In this document: piece by piece, positions 34,456 through 43,471 of the stretch
Position numbering within the stretch: position 1 is the stretch's first letter
Layout: each line of letters begins with the position of its first letter
Notes under the pieces: generated by a model
The model's database searches: none
The model's input: only the letters and a program-made list of their open reading frames with translations
What the model was told of the DNA's origin: nothing
Translations under genes and position numbers: made by a program
From: Oscillospiraceae bacterium
Lineage (GTDB): Bacteria > Bacillota > Clostridia > Oscillospirales > Acutalibacteraceae
Assembly: GCA_015066465.1 (NCBI GenBank)
Contig: SVOI01000004.1
Location: 39,416 to 103,415 of the forward strand
Direction of reading: 5' to 3'
DNA length: 64,000 nt

Positions 34456-35232
34456 TTCCATTAACCAATTAGATTCTGGTTTCATTAGTAATCTTGCTTT
34501 TTCGTATGCTATTTCTTTTGTAAAAATAGTATTTGCTCTATACTGTTCGGTATCAGTTTTTTCAACTGCCAACGCCATCGTCTCATAATTGCCATTGTTA
34601 TCGGGTATTTTTATAGGAACTAAATACATAATTTCATCTCTATAGAACTGAGGAACCACTAGTCGAAGATTTCTACAAATTCGTAATTTAGCATCTTCAA
34701 TAGCACCAAATAATAAAGATTTAACAACAATTTTATCAAAACTGATAACACTGCTTATACGCTCCCAGTTATCGTCTAAAATATGGTCAGTATTAACTAT
34801 AATATTATAATTTGGATTAAAATATAATTCGCGATAATCATCAGTATATGTTGCTAATTTAGGAACATCATAAAAAACATCTAAAAAGTCTCTATGACAT
34901 TTATCTTTGAATCCTTTTAGTATCCAAGGTTGAGCTTCTTCTAAGTCGTTTTTCTTAAATAAACCAACAATATCATTTCCGTTATTTGTTAATAATCCTG
35001 TATTAAAACAAGAGAAATTTCCATCGTTGGAAACTAATATTTTATCTTGCTTGTAGCATTGAGAAAAAGTTCCTATAATATATTTTTTCAATATGTTATT
35101 TGGAGTTTTTTCATCGAAAGTCCATTTTTCTTCCTCTGCCAGATTAGATAAATATAGTAACATTTTACTGAAACCTAATTCAGTACCGCAAAATGCATAA
35201 TTAAAAATATAACTCATATCTTTTTCTTCCAT
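34453..35232 (-). CDS. DUF3825-family protein
   Basis: 259 residues from ATG 35232, after ACAGGAGTTACTTT; a longer frame would add a hydrophobic stretch without a ribosome site. The conserved DUF3825 pattern is clear: FNTGLLTNNGNDIVGLF, PWILKGF, LATYTDDYRELYFNPNYNIIVNTDHILDDNWERI and VPQFYRDEIMYLVPIKI. The fold is probably a nucleic-acid or nucleotide binding domain of unknown role; family members occur near helicases and in phage-like regions. Its 3' end faces the small RNA gene. Confidence 0.75.
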   Translation of the reverse strand: MEEKDMSYIFNYAFCGTELGFSKMLLYLSNLAEEEKWTFDEKTPNNILKKYIIGTFSQCYKQDKILVSNDGNFSCFNTGLLTNNGNDIVGLFKKNDLEEAQPWILKGFKDKCHRDFLDVFYDVPKLATYTDDYRELYFNPNYNIIVNTDHILDDNWERISSVISFDKIVVKSLLFGAIEDAKLRICRNLRLVVPQFYRDEIMYLVPIKIPDNNGNYETMALAVEKTDTEQYRANTIFTKEIAYEKARLLMKPESNWLME

Positions 35233-35324
35233 AAAGTAACTCCTGTGCACATTTTTTCGTATTATATCATAAAATAATGGATTTATCAACAAAAAGCGAC
35301 AAAAAACGAATATTATAAAAAACA

Positions 35325-35369
35325 AAAAGACCAACTTCGATATCAACTTCAATTGAAGCTGGTCTTTTT
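35325..35369. terminator. terminator between DUF3825 and zinc-finger genes
   Basis: AAAAAGACCA...TGGTCTTTTT with inner ACTTC/GAAGC pairing; T-runs on both strands. Confidence 0.75.
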
Positions 35370-35396
35370 ATTTATGTAGTTATATAAACTTGATTA

Positions 35397-36665
35397 TTAT
35401 TCCTCAAAATATGTAAACTTTTTATGCTTAAAAGATTTGTAAGTATGCTTTTTATAACCATCTGGTAAAAGTTCATAGTATACAATATCTGCACTACTCT
35501 TAAACTTATTAATTTTCGGTGTTTCAAGAATAATTTTATCGCACCATTTATCAAAGTTGTCTAAGAACCTTTTATCGTGTTGAACGTCTTTGATATTCTC
35601 TCTAATTGCCTTGCGCACAACATTTGAAACATCTCTGTAATATTCAATAACATTGTATAAAGCATAATAAACATCATCATTGCAATTTTTATTTTTAGCA
35701 TATGTTTCAAGTCTGGTTTGTAGATTTTTAATTGTTCGTGTGGACTTTTCACAACAAGGATAGACATTTCGCTTTTTGCTATTTCTTTTCTTCACAATGT
35801 CTATACATTCTTCCGAACAAGATTTAGCATTTTGATTTTGAGGAATAAAAAATTTATTACAACCATCGCATTTCTTTATTATCGCTCCGTTTTTATACAG
35901 TTGAACTATCGCTGTAGCAAAAACCTCTGCTAACGAATGCACAGAAAAATTTTTACAATTATCTTTGTAAATGGAAGATAGTTTTTGATATTCTAAATAC
36001 TCTTTCATTGAATATATATTTGCAGCATCAGGCACCATGTACTCTTTTGTAGAAAAAATAATATATGGAATTATTTTTTCGAGTAAATAATAGTGTTCCT
36101 CATTTTCAATGTGTGATTTAAGCCACTTTTTCAATTGGGAATATTCATATTTGAATGCGTTATGTTCTTCCCAAAAACGTTTCAAAAATTCTTCAGGATT
36201 GATTTTATAACAATACAAAATCGGATTACAAAGAGTCAGAATACGAGCATCGTTCATTGCTTCATCTTTATCCTGTAAATATTTATATTCAAAATAATTA
36301 ATTACGTCTGATTCGTTTATGTCTTTATATTCAGTAATATCTTGTAAATTTTTATAAATAGTAGACAAAAGATTAAAGGTTTCATAAAGAGATGATAAAC
36401 CTTGCGAACTTTCAATTTTTATAAATAAATTTAAAAGTTTTTTTGTATCACCACTTAAATTTGAATTGTTAATAGTTTCATAGGGGGTATGGCGAGAATG
36501 GGAACTATAGAATTTATTCCAGGATATGTTGGAGTTATATAGTTCAAGGATGATTTTCAATATATTAACCTTGATTTTTTTTACTTCACAACTATCTTCA
36601 TACTTGGTTATAGAAATTTCAAATTGTAAATAAGTTTTTCTTTCATCAACAATTCTAACTAACAT
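35397..36665 (-). CDS. DUF6076-like protein with treble-clef zinc finger
   Basis: 422 residues. Near residues 280-310 a zinc finger CDGCNKFFIPQNQNAKSCSEEC is followed by basic residues (KKRNSKKR), resembling CGNR/DUF6076-type proteins. The N-terminal ~250 residues are helical and unrecognised. It is probably a nucleic-acid binding protein. It lies alone on the minus strand of the transposon, between DUF3825 and the divergent clpP unit. The family name is given from memory of the motif, so moderate certainty. Confidence 0.5.
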   Translation of the reverse strand: MLVRIVDERKTYLQFEISITKYEDSCEVKKIKVNILKIILELYNSNISWNKFYSSHSRHTPYETINNSNLSGDTKKLLNLFIKIESSQGLSSLYETFNLLSTIYKNLQDITEYKDINESDVINYFEYKYLQDKDEAMNDARILTLCNPILYCYKINPEEFLKRFWEEHNAFKYEYSQLKKWLKSHIENEEHYYLLEKIIPYIIFSTKEYMVPDAANIYSMKEYLEYQKLSSIYKDNCKNFSVHSLAEVFATAIVQLYKNGAIIKKCDGCNKFFIPQNQNAKSCSEECIDIVKKRNSKKRNVYPCCEKSTRTIKNLQTRLETYAKNKNCNDDVYYALYNVIEYYRDVSNVVRKAIRENIKDVQHDKRFLDNFDKWCDKIILETPKINKFKSSADIVYYELLPDGYKKHTYKSFKHKKFTYFEE

Positions 36666-36767
36666 ATCCTACACCTTTTTTTACGGAAACAAGAAATGGT
36701 AATAAAAATACCTTTTCTTGTTTTTCTTTATTACGCATTTTTCTTATGCTACAATCCTCTCGCAATA

Positions 36768-36798
36768 CGGAAACAATGTGGAAAACATGCTGTTTCCG
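36768..36798. promoter_or_regulatory. palindrome upstream of clpP
   Basis: CGGAAACA/TGTTTCCG with an inner ATGT-GGAA-ACAT-type hairpin, about 105 bp before the clpP start and just downstream of a possible -10 (TACAAT at 36750). Candidate operator or attenuator. Confidence 0.4.
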
Positions 36799-36904
36799 CA
36801 ACGCATACACGATATTACCAAATAATTACAATTCTGTCAAGGAATTTCCACTTTTCAGGGTATTTTCGTGAAAGTGCAAAGTATTTTTTGAAAGGATGAA
36901 AAAA

Positions 36905-37474
36905 ATGATTATTCCAACAGTACTCGAAAACACAGGTTATGGCGAAAGAGGTATGGACCTCTATTCACGACTTCTCGATGACAGAATTATATTCTTATCA
37001 GAAGAAGTAAACAATGCAACAGCTTCAATAATTGTTGCACAAATGCTTTACTTAGAAGCTCAAGACCCCGAAAAAGATATCAGCTTCTATATTAATAGTC
37101 CCGGTGGAAGTATCAGTGCCGGTATGGCTATTTACGATACTATGCAACACATTAAATGCGACGTTTCAACAATTGGTGTCGGCCTACAGGCTTCAATGGG
37201 TGCTTTTTTGCTCTCATCAGGAACTAAGGGTAAGCGCTTTATATTGCCAAATGCAGAAGTTATGATACATCAGCCTTTATCAGGCACACAAGGTCAGGCA
37301 AGCGATATTATAATTGCTGCAGAGCATATTCAACGATTAAAACAACGATTGAACAAAATTTTAGCAGAGCAAACCAGCAAATCTATTGAACAGATTGCTA
37401 TAGATACAGACCGTGACAACTGGCTCACTGCTGAAGAATCACTTGAATACGGCTTGGTTGACAAAATACTTTAA
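36905..37474 (+). CDS. clpP: ATP-dependent Clp protease proteolytic subunit (accessory copy)
   Basis: 189 residues, normal ClpP length. The catalytic triad is present: Ser97 in [12 protein letters not shown], His122 in MIHQPLSG and Asp171 in [11 protein letters not shown] 36905 is chosen because the ATG at 36896 lies in the AAAGGATG site. It is the first gene of a unit with a small membrane protein and a ClpX-like unfoldase. Its place inside a transposon means it is an extra copy, probably devoted to substrates of the element; that is inference. Confidence 0.9.
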   Translation: MIIPTVLENTGYGERGMDLYSRLLDDRIIFLSEEVNNATASIIVAQMLYLEAQDPEKDISFYINSPGGSISAGMAIYDTMQHIKCDVSTIGVGLQASMGAFLLSSGTKGKRFILPNAEVMIHQPLSGTQGQASDIIIAAEHIQRLKQRLNKILAEQTSKSIEQIAIDTDRDNWLTAEESLEYGLVDKIL

Positions 37475-37500
37475 AACAAATTATGAAAGGTATGGTCTTA

Positions 37501-37797
37501 ATGAAGAAAACCAATATATTCAAAAAAATATACGCTTTAGCAGGTGTCAGTTTTGTGTTACTTGCTAAAAAGTGTGTGTTGACCTTTAAAATTAAAAGTC
37601 AGTATAAAAATCTCGGCAAGCTCGACAACGCTATTGCGAAATATCACGGTATGCTCTTTAACCCTTATCGTATTTCAAACGGATTAAGACCTACCTTTGG
37701 CATACAGAAAAGCAACGCTACAAGCATTTCTCGTGAGAACTTAGAGAGATGCCACGAAATCATAAGCCAGAAACGACAAAACGAATCAAAAGAATAA
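37501..37797 (+). CDS. small membrane-anchored protein between clpP and clpX-like genes
   Basis: 98 residues from ATG 37501 (AAAGGT upstream). A hydrophobic segment (residues ~10-25, YALAGVSFVLLAKKCVL) is followed by a basic soluble part. No family recognised. Its position in the ClpP/ClpX-like unit suggests an anchor, adaptor or substrate of the protease. Confidence 0.55.
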   Translation: MKKTNIFKKIYALAGVSFVLLAKKCVLTFKIKSQYKNLGKLDNAIAKYHGMLFNPYRISNGLRPTFGIQKSNATSISRENLERCHEIISQKRQNESKE

Positions 37798-37820
37798 TTA
37801 AAGAAAGAGGTTTTATAACT

Positions 37821-39362
37821 ATGAACGAAATTAACTACTTATCAACAAATCAATTAATCGAAAAAGCAAGAGAAAAAATCGTAAACCTCCCTACTCAGTC
37901 CCGTGCTCAGGAGAAGTTGGCAACGCTTCTCTCATTACATTTGAACAATATAAAGGCAATTGAAAACGGAGTGTCAGCAGATGAGTTACCTTCACTTTCA
38001 AGCTTTATCATTGGTGGTACAGGTTCAGGTAAAAGTCACATTACTCAAAATTTAGCGAAAGTTTGTGGATTAAATTTCGAAAGAGTTGATTCAAGTAACC
38101 TTACTTCTGCTGGATACCGTGGAAGGAATGTCAATAATGTTATACTTGGAATTTTAGAGAAAAATCCTGAATGGTTCGATGAAGGCGGTGTTATCCTCTT
38201 TGATGAAGCCGATAAATTGCGTACAGTCGGATATTTCGCCTACGATGTTTATTCTCCACAGAAAGATTTATTGTGTCTTTTAGAAAAAGGCGATTATACC
38301 TTGCTTTCAGAGGATAAGAAAACTGTAACAGTAAACCTTGATAAAACCTTAATTTTGTTTGCGGGTGCCTGCGCTCAGATTACACCTCTTCTTGAGAAAA
38401 AATATGCTAAGAAAAAAACACTCGGTTTCTCTACAGAGCTAACTGATACTCAGGAAGAAGCTGTTGAATTGCTTTCAAAGGCAACTCTTGAAGATATAAA
38501 AAATTATGGTTTTATGCCTGAAATTGTCGGAAGATTAAAACAAGTTATCTATATTCCACCTATTGACATTGAAGGCTATAAAATACTCGTTAATGATTCA
38601 GCTCGTACAAGTGCACTCAATAAGTATAAGCATGTCTTTGGAGCACGAGGTGTTAAGTTTAAAATCACAAGCCAGGCTCGTGATATTATCGCAGAAAAAG
38701 CCTTAAAAGAAGGCTTAGGTGCTCGTAGCATTGAGGGTGTATTAAATAAGATTATTGTTGATGCACATAACCATGTTGACAGAAATCCTGAATGTAACAA
38801 AGTTGTTCTTACATCCAATAAAAATGGTGAATTCAAGCTCAACTACTACAATGGTGAGCGCATTAAGAAAAAGACGGCTTCAGAAAAAACGGTTACTGTA
38901 ACGGATGCAGAGCTTGATATTAACATAAAAGAAGACCTTGAAAACAGGTTGTTGCTTCATATTTTCTGCCGTGATATATGTGACTTCGCAAGTCCCCCTA
39001 ACAAATTCCACGAAGCAGTTCTCTTCAGTTTTCTTCATACAGTTTGCTATTATCTTGCAAAAGAAGTAAGACCAAGCGAACGCACTTATTTAAACATCAT
39101 AAAACTTGCAAAGGCTACTGAACGTCAGGCGGGTGAAGGTTTGGATGCTATAACTCCGTTTGAGATTATCTGTAATGATTACCTCGCAAAACCACACGAA
39201 GGTAGAGAAAAGCTCGATTTAGAGGATGGTTTTCTTCCTTACTACCTACAATTTAAAAAGGTAAGCTGTGGTATGGATGTAACCGACATTATTGTTAAGT
39301 CTTTACACAAAGCGTTCGTGCCATATATGGAAACAAAAGCACTTAACAAAGAAACTGCATAA
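37821..39362 (+). CDS. ClpX-like AAA+ unfoldase
   Basis: 513 residues from ATG 37821 (AAAGAGG upstream). Walker A GGTGSGKS is at 65-72, ClpX-type pore-1-like GYRGRN, Walker B GGVILFDEADKL, and sensor/arginine region YGFMPEIVGRL. The ClpP-docking loop is LGF (KKKTLGFSTE), in the place of the IGF loop of ClpX. Sensor 2 is GLGARSIEGVLN. The N-terminal zinc domain of ClpX is absent and a ~125-residue C-terminal extension is added. With the adjacent ClpP it can form a complete protease with its own substrate choice. Confidence 0.85.
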   Translation: MNEINYLSTNQLIEKAREKIVNLPTQSRAQEKLATLLSLHLNNIKAIENGVSADELPSLSSFIIGGTGSGKSHITQNLAKVCGLNFERVDSSNLTSAGYRGRNVNNVILGILEKNPEWFDEGGVILFDEADKLRTVGYFAYDVYSPQKDLLCLLEKGDYTLLSEDKKTVTVNLDKTLILFAGACAQITPLLEKKYAKKKTLGFSTELTDTQEEAVELLSKATLEDIKNYGFMPEIVGRLKQVIYIPPIDIEGYKILVNDSARTSALNKYKHVFGARGVKFKITSQARDIIAEKALKEGLGARSIEGVLNKIIVDAHNHVDRNPECNKVVLTSNKNGEFKLNYYNGERIKKKTASEKTVTVTDAELDINIKEDLENRLLLHIFCRDICDFASPPNKFHEAVLFSFLHTVCYYLAKEVRPSERTYLNIIKLAKATERQAGEGLDAITPFEIICNDYLAKPHEGREKLDLEDGFLPYYLQFKKVSCGMDVTDIIVKSLHKAFVPYMETKALNKETA

Positions 39363-39394
39363 ATCTCTGCAGCTTAACTGTTGCTTGAGAATAG

Positions 39395-39454
39395 AAGCCC
39401 CCGATTCTAATTCTGTGTCATAAATTACTATGACTGGGAGCTAAGGGGGCTTCG
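39395..39454. other. hairpin after the clpX-like gene
   Basis: GAAGCCCCC (39395-39403) pairs with GGGGGCTTC (39446-39454), with further pairing in the loop (TGTCAT/ATGACT). No T-run follows, so this is a structured RNA element or a weak terminator in the 185-bp gap. Confidence 0.5.
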
Positions 39455-39547
39455 AACTAAAAGAGATTAATGCGAACAATTAACCTACAAAACCTTTGAA
39501 CAACAAAATGTAGGTTAACTAAATAAAAAGCTAAGGAGTGTGTAACT

Positions 39548-40045
39548 ATGAAAGTTATATTTCTTGACGTGGACGGTGTTCTCAATACAACTTCAACAAC
39601 AGAAATGTTTGAAGAATACACATTTATTGAAGATGAAAAGGTTCAGTTATTAAAACAGCTTGTTACAAGAACAGGAGCTGAAATAGTTCTTTCATCATCT
39701 TGGCGTTACGGTTGGTGGGTGAAGCAAAAAGTTAATCCCACGCCATCCGATTTAAGCTCTATAAGGTTATTTGATGCTTTAGAGAAAAAACTGTCTGAAT
39801 ACGGTTTAGAGCTTTTAGACCACACAGATGAAACCAGTACTCGCGGACAAGAAATAGCTTGGTGGCTTGAAAGCTGGGATGGTGAACCCATAGAAAGTTT
39901 CGTCATACTAGATGATATGCATTTGTCATATCTCTTGCCACACACCAGCCATGTAGTTTCCACGTCGTTATCAAAAGGTTTAACCCAGTCTCTTGTTGAA
40001 AGAGCTGTGAGTATGTTGAAGGATAGTTCTCGTAAAATTAAATAA
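39548..40045 (+). CDS. HAD-like hydrolase of the RNA-repair-associated type
   Basis: 165 residues. Motif I is FLDVDGVLNT, followed by IVLSSSWRY (motif II Ser region) and FVILDDMHLS (motif IV). This layout matches small HAD proteins found as the phosphatase part of Swiss-army-knife RNA repair proteins, and stand-alone on mobile elements. It probably removes phosphate from nucleic-acid ends or nucleotides. Start ATG follows AAGGAGTGTG. It belongs to the plus-strand cargo of the transposon. Confidence 0.75.
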   Translation: MKVIFLDVDGVLNTTSTTEMFEEYTFIEDEKVQLLKQLVTRTGAEIVLSSSWRYGWWVKQKVNPTPSDLSSIRLFDALEKKLSEYGLELLDHTDETSTRGQEIAWWLESWDGEPIESFVILDDMHLSYLLPHTSHVVSTSLSKGLTQSLVERAVSMLKDSSRKIK

Positions 40046-40120
40046 GGAAAATTTGCGTGAAATTTTCAATGTCATTTTCATTGAAAATTATATTTGAAAA
40101 GTGTTATGAAAGGTGGTAGT

Positions 40121-40450
40121 ATGTCGCAGAACTTTGAATTCAATGAATTAAGTGAATTGGAGGCAACTGTAATGGATAGCGTAAAACAAGAAGCTTTAAA
40201 CGATGTGTATAAAGAAATAGCTTCCGAATTGGGCATAGATGCTGCGCACGCTATTTACAGATTGTATAGAGGTACACAAATAAACTTTCCAAAACAGTTT
40301 TTGTCACCTGATTACATAAAAGGCAGAATTGTATATGAATACACTTACGAAAACGTTTCAGTTGAACGTTTAGCTGTTAAATACAATTATACGCAGCGAA
40401 CAGTCAAACGAATTTTGCAGTCTCAAAATACTGTAAAATCAGGTAAATAA
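40121..40450 (+). CDS. Mor/C-like transcription activator
   Basis: 109 residues from ATG 40121 (AAAGGTGGTAG). The C-terminal ~75 residues have the phage Mu Mor/C pattern: IASELGIDAAHAIYRLYRGTQINFPKQF then an HTH, VERLAVKYNYTQRTVKRIL. Such proteins activate middle or late promoters of transposing phages; on mobile elements they usually control local genes. Likely regulator of the transposon cargo. Confidence 0.75.
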   Translation: MSQNFEFNELSELEATVMDSVKQEALNDVYKEIASELGIDAAHAIYRLYRGTQINFPKQFLSPDYIKGRIVYEYTYENVSVERLAVKYNYTQRTVKRILQSQNTVKSGK

Positions 40451-40478
40451 ATTTAATATAAGGTTAGTGGTGAGAAAT

Positions 40479-41303
40479 ATGGGATTATTTAAGAAAAAAG
40501 ATTGTGCCATTTGTGGTGGAGAGGCAAAGCTATTAGGACGCACAGAATTAGCCGATGGTAATTATTTGTGTAAGGAATGTGGTTCGTGCATTCCTAAACA
40601 TATGTATAAAAGTGTTATAGAACGCTATACTCTTGATGATTTTAACGGATTTAAAAATTACTTACAAACTGAAAATAAAAGTTTGAAAAGTAGATTCAGA
40701 GAAACGGCGTCGTATTTTGAATTACATTTGGATAATGAAAACAAATTAATGTACATAGGTAAAAAGATTGATAATGAAACTGTATTTATTAAGCTTACGG
40801 ATATTGAAGAGTTTGAAATTGAATTTAATCCGAGTGAATTAAAAGAAGGAGTTTTCAACGATAAGATTACTGGAAAAATTGTATGTGTTGTTAAATGTTC
40901 TTATCCTTATTTTTACTATGAATCTGTTTTAGACCCATATGCGACAACAACTTCAAAAAAATCTCTATTAGGAAAGAATATATCATATAGTAACCCCACA
41001 AACATGGATGATTTTTTATCAGCGTTTAATAGGTCTTGGGTACGAGCATTAGAAGATGAAAATGATAGAATTGACCAAGAAATCAGAGAGATATATGAGA
41101 ATGCAGAAACTATTTCCGATGAATTGAGTCAGGCATTGGCTCTATTTATGTTTGATAGTTTAGAAGAAGTAACTTTAGAATCTCTGAAAAGTCAGCGAAA
41201 TCGTTTGATGAAAACGTATCATCCAGATACCGGTTCTGTAACAGACAATAAATTTGCACAAAAAATTAATAGTGCATATGAAATAATAAAAAGCAATATT
41301 TAA
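40479..41303 (+). CDS. zinc-finger protein with C-terminal J domain
   Basis: 274 residues from ATG 40479. The N-terminal CAICGGEAKL...CKECGSC is a DUF4428-type zinc finger. A middle beta-rich region (PH-like in related proteins) follows. The last ~60 residues resemble a DnaJ domain: LKSQRNRLMKTYHPDTGSV with the HPD tripeptide and FAQKINSAYEII. It may recruit Hsp70 or deliver substrates to the nearby ClpX-like/ClpP pair; that is inference. Confidence 0.7.
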   Translation: MGLFKKKDCAICGGEAKLLGRTELADGNYLCKECGSCIPKHMYKSVIERYTLDDFNGFKNYLQTENKSLKSRFRETASYFELHLDNENKLMYIGKKIDNETVFIKLTDIEEFEIEFNPSELKEGVFNDKITGKIVCVVKCSYPYFYYESVLDPYATTTSKKSLLGKNISYSNPTNMDDFLSAFNRSWVRALEDENDRIDQEIREIYENAETISDELSQALALFMFDSLEEVTLESLKSQRNRLMKTYHPDTGSVTDNKFAQKINSAYEIIKSNI

Positions 41304-41315
41304 TAACTTAGTAGA

Positions 41316-41380
41316 AAAACCCATCAAGCATTCCTCTATGGGCAATTGTAGCCCGACAGACTGAATGAGATGGGTTTTTT
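41316..41380 (+). terminator. terminator after the J-domain gene
   Basis: AAAACCCATC (41316-41325) pairs with GATGGGTTTT (41369-41378), inner GGGC/GCCC hairpin, then TTTTAT. Confidence 0.75.
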
Positions 41381-41402
41381 ATAAGAAAAGGATGAAAACA
41401 AT

Positions 41403-43130
41403 ATGAAGAAAAAGGCAATAGCAATAATAGCAGGTGTAGTAGTGGTTGCAATAGCAATAGGATTAATCTCGATGCTTGCTATCAATAATCAAGAAAATGA
41501 ATTAAGTACCGAAGAAGTTGTTTTAGAGAAAAATGTAAGCGTTATTACAAGCAAAACAACAGAAAATGAACAACCATATAAAGTAGATGAAAATCATTTA
41601 TATTATAAAAATAACCCTGATTTGAAAAAAGATGATGTTGTGGTTTCAGGTATTACAGAAGCAGCACCTACAGGGTTTATGCGAAAGATTGTAAGCATTG
41701 AAAAACTTAATGGTGAATATGTTGTAGAAACAATTCCTGCAAATTTCAACGAGGTTTTTAAAGCAGTTAATTTTGAAGATAGCATTGATTTAAACGAAAC
41801 AACAGCTTCTTCGGAAATAAAAACACAAAGCAAATTGCTAAGTCCAACAGTTATGCCATTATCTTATGACTCAGAATCAGCAGTTTTTATAAAAATAAAT
41901 GAAAAAACAATAGATGAAGATGGTATTTACGCACGAGTAAGTGGTAGCCTCGATTTAAAAATTCATCCAAAACTCCAAGTAGCAGATGATAACGTGATTT
42001 TTGATTTGTTATGGGAAAATGGAATTGAAAGCTGTATATATTTTTTCAACACTGAAGATATTAATGGAACCATAGAAAAAGAATTGCGTAAATATAAATT
42101 TATGCCAAGAGAATTTTATATCGGTGCAGTACCTGTTGTATTAACAAATGAGGTTAGTGCATATTTAAAGGTTGATGGCGAGATTACCGGTGAAATAAGT
42201 GCAGATTTAAAATTAAACGATGTAATTTCACAGGGGTTTCAATATGTTTCAAACGAGAAAGCTTATTATCAGAATGATAGTGCTGAGGCAATAGAAAATA
42301 ATGTAGATTTAGTTGTTCACGGGCCAGTTGATAGTGATGCAACAATAGGTGTGTTTGTAAAAAGTGCAACTACACTTTACGATGGTATAAGTGTAGAAAA
42401 CTACAGTGGGTTAAAGGCTGATATAACTGGTGATATAAGAATTGACGATACTTTAAAATCCACGAATGGCATTCGTTATGGTGTATTGGAAACCCTTGTT
42501 TCTGCAGATAATGTAGTTGAATTTATACCCGGAGAACCATTGTGTACCGACCTTTCAGAAGTGCCGATAACCTTCGACCGTGAAGATGAATTTCTTTGGG
42601 AAGATAAAAAGGCATTTAACGGCCCAGTGGCACCAGGAGAAGCGTGGATTGCCTCACACTTCTATAAAGCTTTGGATTTTTATGAGCATAGCCTTTATGG
42701 TAGAACTTATAGGGTGTCAGAACAAGAGCAACCAACACCACCTTTCGAAGATGCAATTATGTTTAACGGTGAATGGCTTGCTCCATATCCCCACAACGAC
42801 TTTCCAACTTATGAGGATTTTGTTGCACAATGTGGTGAATATTTTGATGCCGAAATGACTGAAGCAATCAGACATTCAATTGCGGGTGAAGATTATAAAG
42901 GTGCTTTTTACTCCCGTTTTCATTGGGGTATTGGAGATTGGCGACTTAGTGATTACAACTTGAGTGTAAAGGAAATTCAACTTGATGAATATACATATTA
43001 CTATGAAGTTTATGGTTCATTTGAAAATATCGGAGGCGAACAAGTAAACGTAGAAATGTCTTGCAACTACAAAAATGGTAAATGGCTTTTCGATAGATGT
43101 GCGTTTTACGGTGAAGATACATTTCAATAA
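41403..43130 (+). CDS. large exported or membrane-anchored protein of unknown function
   Basis: 575 residues. The N-terminus (MKKKAIAIIAGVVVVAIAIGLISMLA) is a signal anchor without a clear cleavage or lipobox site. The body is acidic, beta-rich and unrecognised. The last ~110 residues (ALDFYEH..., then a domain ending YNLSVKEIQLDEYTYYYEVYGSF) resemble small NTF2-like or DUF4878-like modules, weakly. It is the last cargo gene before the right end of the transposon. Confidence 0.55.
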   Translation: MKKKAIAIIAGVVVVAIAIGLISMLAINNQENELSTEEVVLEKNVSVITSKTTENEQPYKVDENHLYYKNNPDLKKDDVVVSGITEAAPTGFMRKIVSIEKLNGEYVVETIPANFNEVFKAVNFEDSIDLNETTASSEIKTQSKLLSPTVMPLSYDSESAVFIKINEKTIDEDGIYARVSGSLDLKIHPKLQVADDNVIFDLLWENGIESCIYFFNTEDINGTIEKELRKYKFMPREFYIGAVPVVLTNEVSAYLKVDGEITGEISADLKLNDVISQGFQYVSNEKAYYQNDSAEAIENNVDLVVHGPVDSDATIGVFVKSATTLYDGISVENYSGLKADITGDIRIDDTLKSTNGIRYGVLETLVSADNVVEFIPGEPLCTDLSEVPITFDREDEFLWEDKKAFNGPVAPGEAWIASHFYKALDFYEHSLYGRTYRVSEQEQPTPPFEDAIMFNGEWLAPYPHNDFPTYEDFVAQCGEYFDAEMTEAIRHSIAGEDYKGAFYSRFHWGIGDWRLSDYNLSVKEIQLDEYTYYYEVYGSFENIGGEQVNVEMSCNYKNGKWLFDRCAFYGEDTFQ

Positions 43131-43142
43131 AAAATTATATTT

Positions 43143-43172
43143 AAAGGCAGTCAGTTTATGGCTGCCTTTTTT
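43143..43172 (+). terminator. terminator after the exported-protein gene
   Basis: AAAGGCAG/CTGCCTTT stem plus TTTTT. The remaining 43173-43397 is AT-rich, with no gene seen. Confidence 0.85.
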
Positions 43173-43397
43173 GTATACTTAATTACATACTTTATTAATT
43201 TGAAAATTCATCAAAATTTTTCTGAAAAGCATTAGATTCGCTTTGCAATCGACATATAACATAAGTAGAAAAAGAAGATAAAAATTTATTTTATTGTATC
43301 TTGAACGATACAATACAAAAGATTTTCATGAATACTTTTTGCATGAATATACATCAAACCCCAATAATTTCAACGGTTTTACTAAAAATATCACTAA

Positions 43398-43422
43398 ATC
43401 CACATTAAATTAGAATAGAGCC
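43398..43422 (-). repeat. right terminal inverted repeat of the transposon
   Basis: Reverse complement starts GGCTCTATTCTAATTTAAT; matches 29123-29147 at 23 of 25 positions. Confidence 0.85.
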
Positions 43423-43442
43423 TGTTTTCAGGACATTAAAAA

Positions 43443-43465
43443 CAGCCCTACAAAATGTAGGACTG
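43443..43465 (-). terminator. terminator of the WYL regulator gene
   Basis: Minus strand: CAGTCCTACA/TGTAGGGCTG hairpin then TTTTTAATG. The same terminator-plus-operator arrangement is found at 24376-24415. Confidence 0.7.
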
Positions 43466-43471
43466 TAAATT

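Larger units (their letters stand above)
29123..43422. mobile_element. 14.3-kb IS1595-type transposon with cargo
   Basis: The ends are 25-bp inverted repeats matching at 23 positions, beginning GGCTCTATTCTA and ending TGGAT. The 8 bp just outside are identical on both sides (TGTTTTCA at 29115-29122 and 43423-43430), an intact target duplication of the length usual for IS1595 elements. Inside are two IS1595-family transposases, an LHH nuclease, an excisionase-like HTH protein, a small RNA gene, DUF3825 and zinc-finger proteins, ClpP, a ClpX-like unfoldase, a HAD protein, a Mor-like activator, a J-domain protein and an exported protein. The intact duplication suggests a recent insertion. Confidence 0.85.

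Noticed and set aside
29123-43422. Prophage interpretation, because of Mor-like and ClpP genes
   Set aside because: No capsid, portal, terminase, tail or lysis genes; the ends and duplication indicate a transposon.
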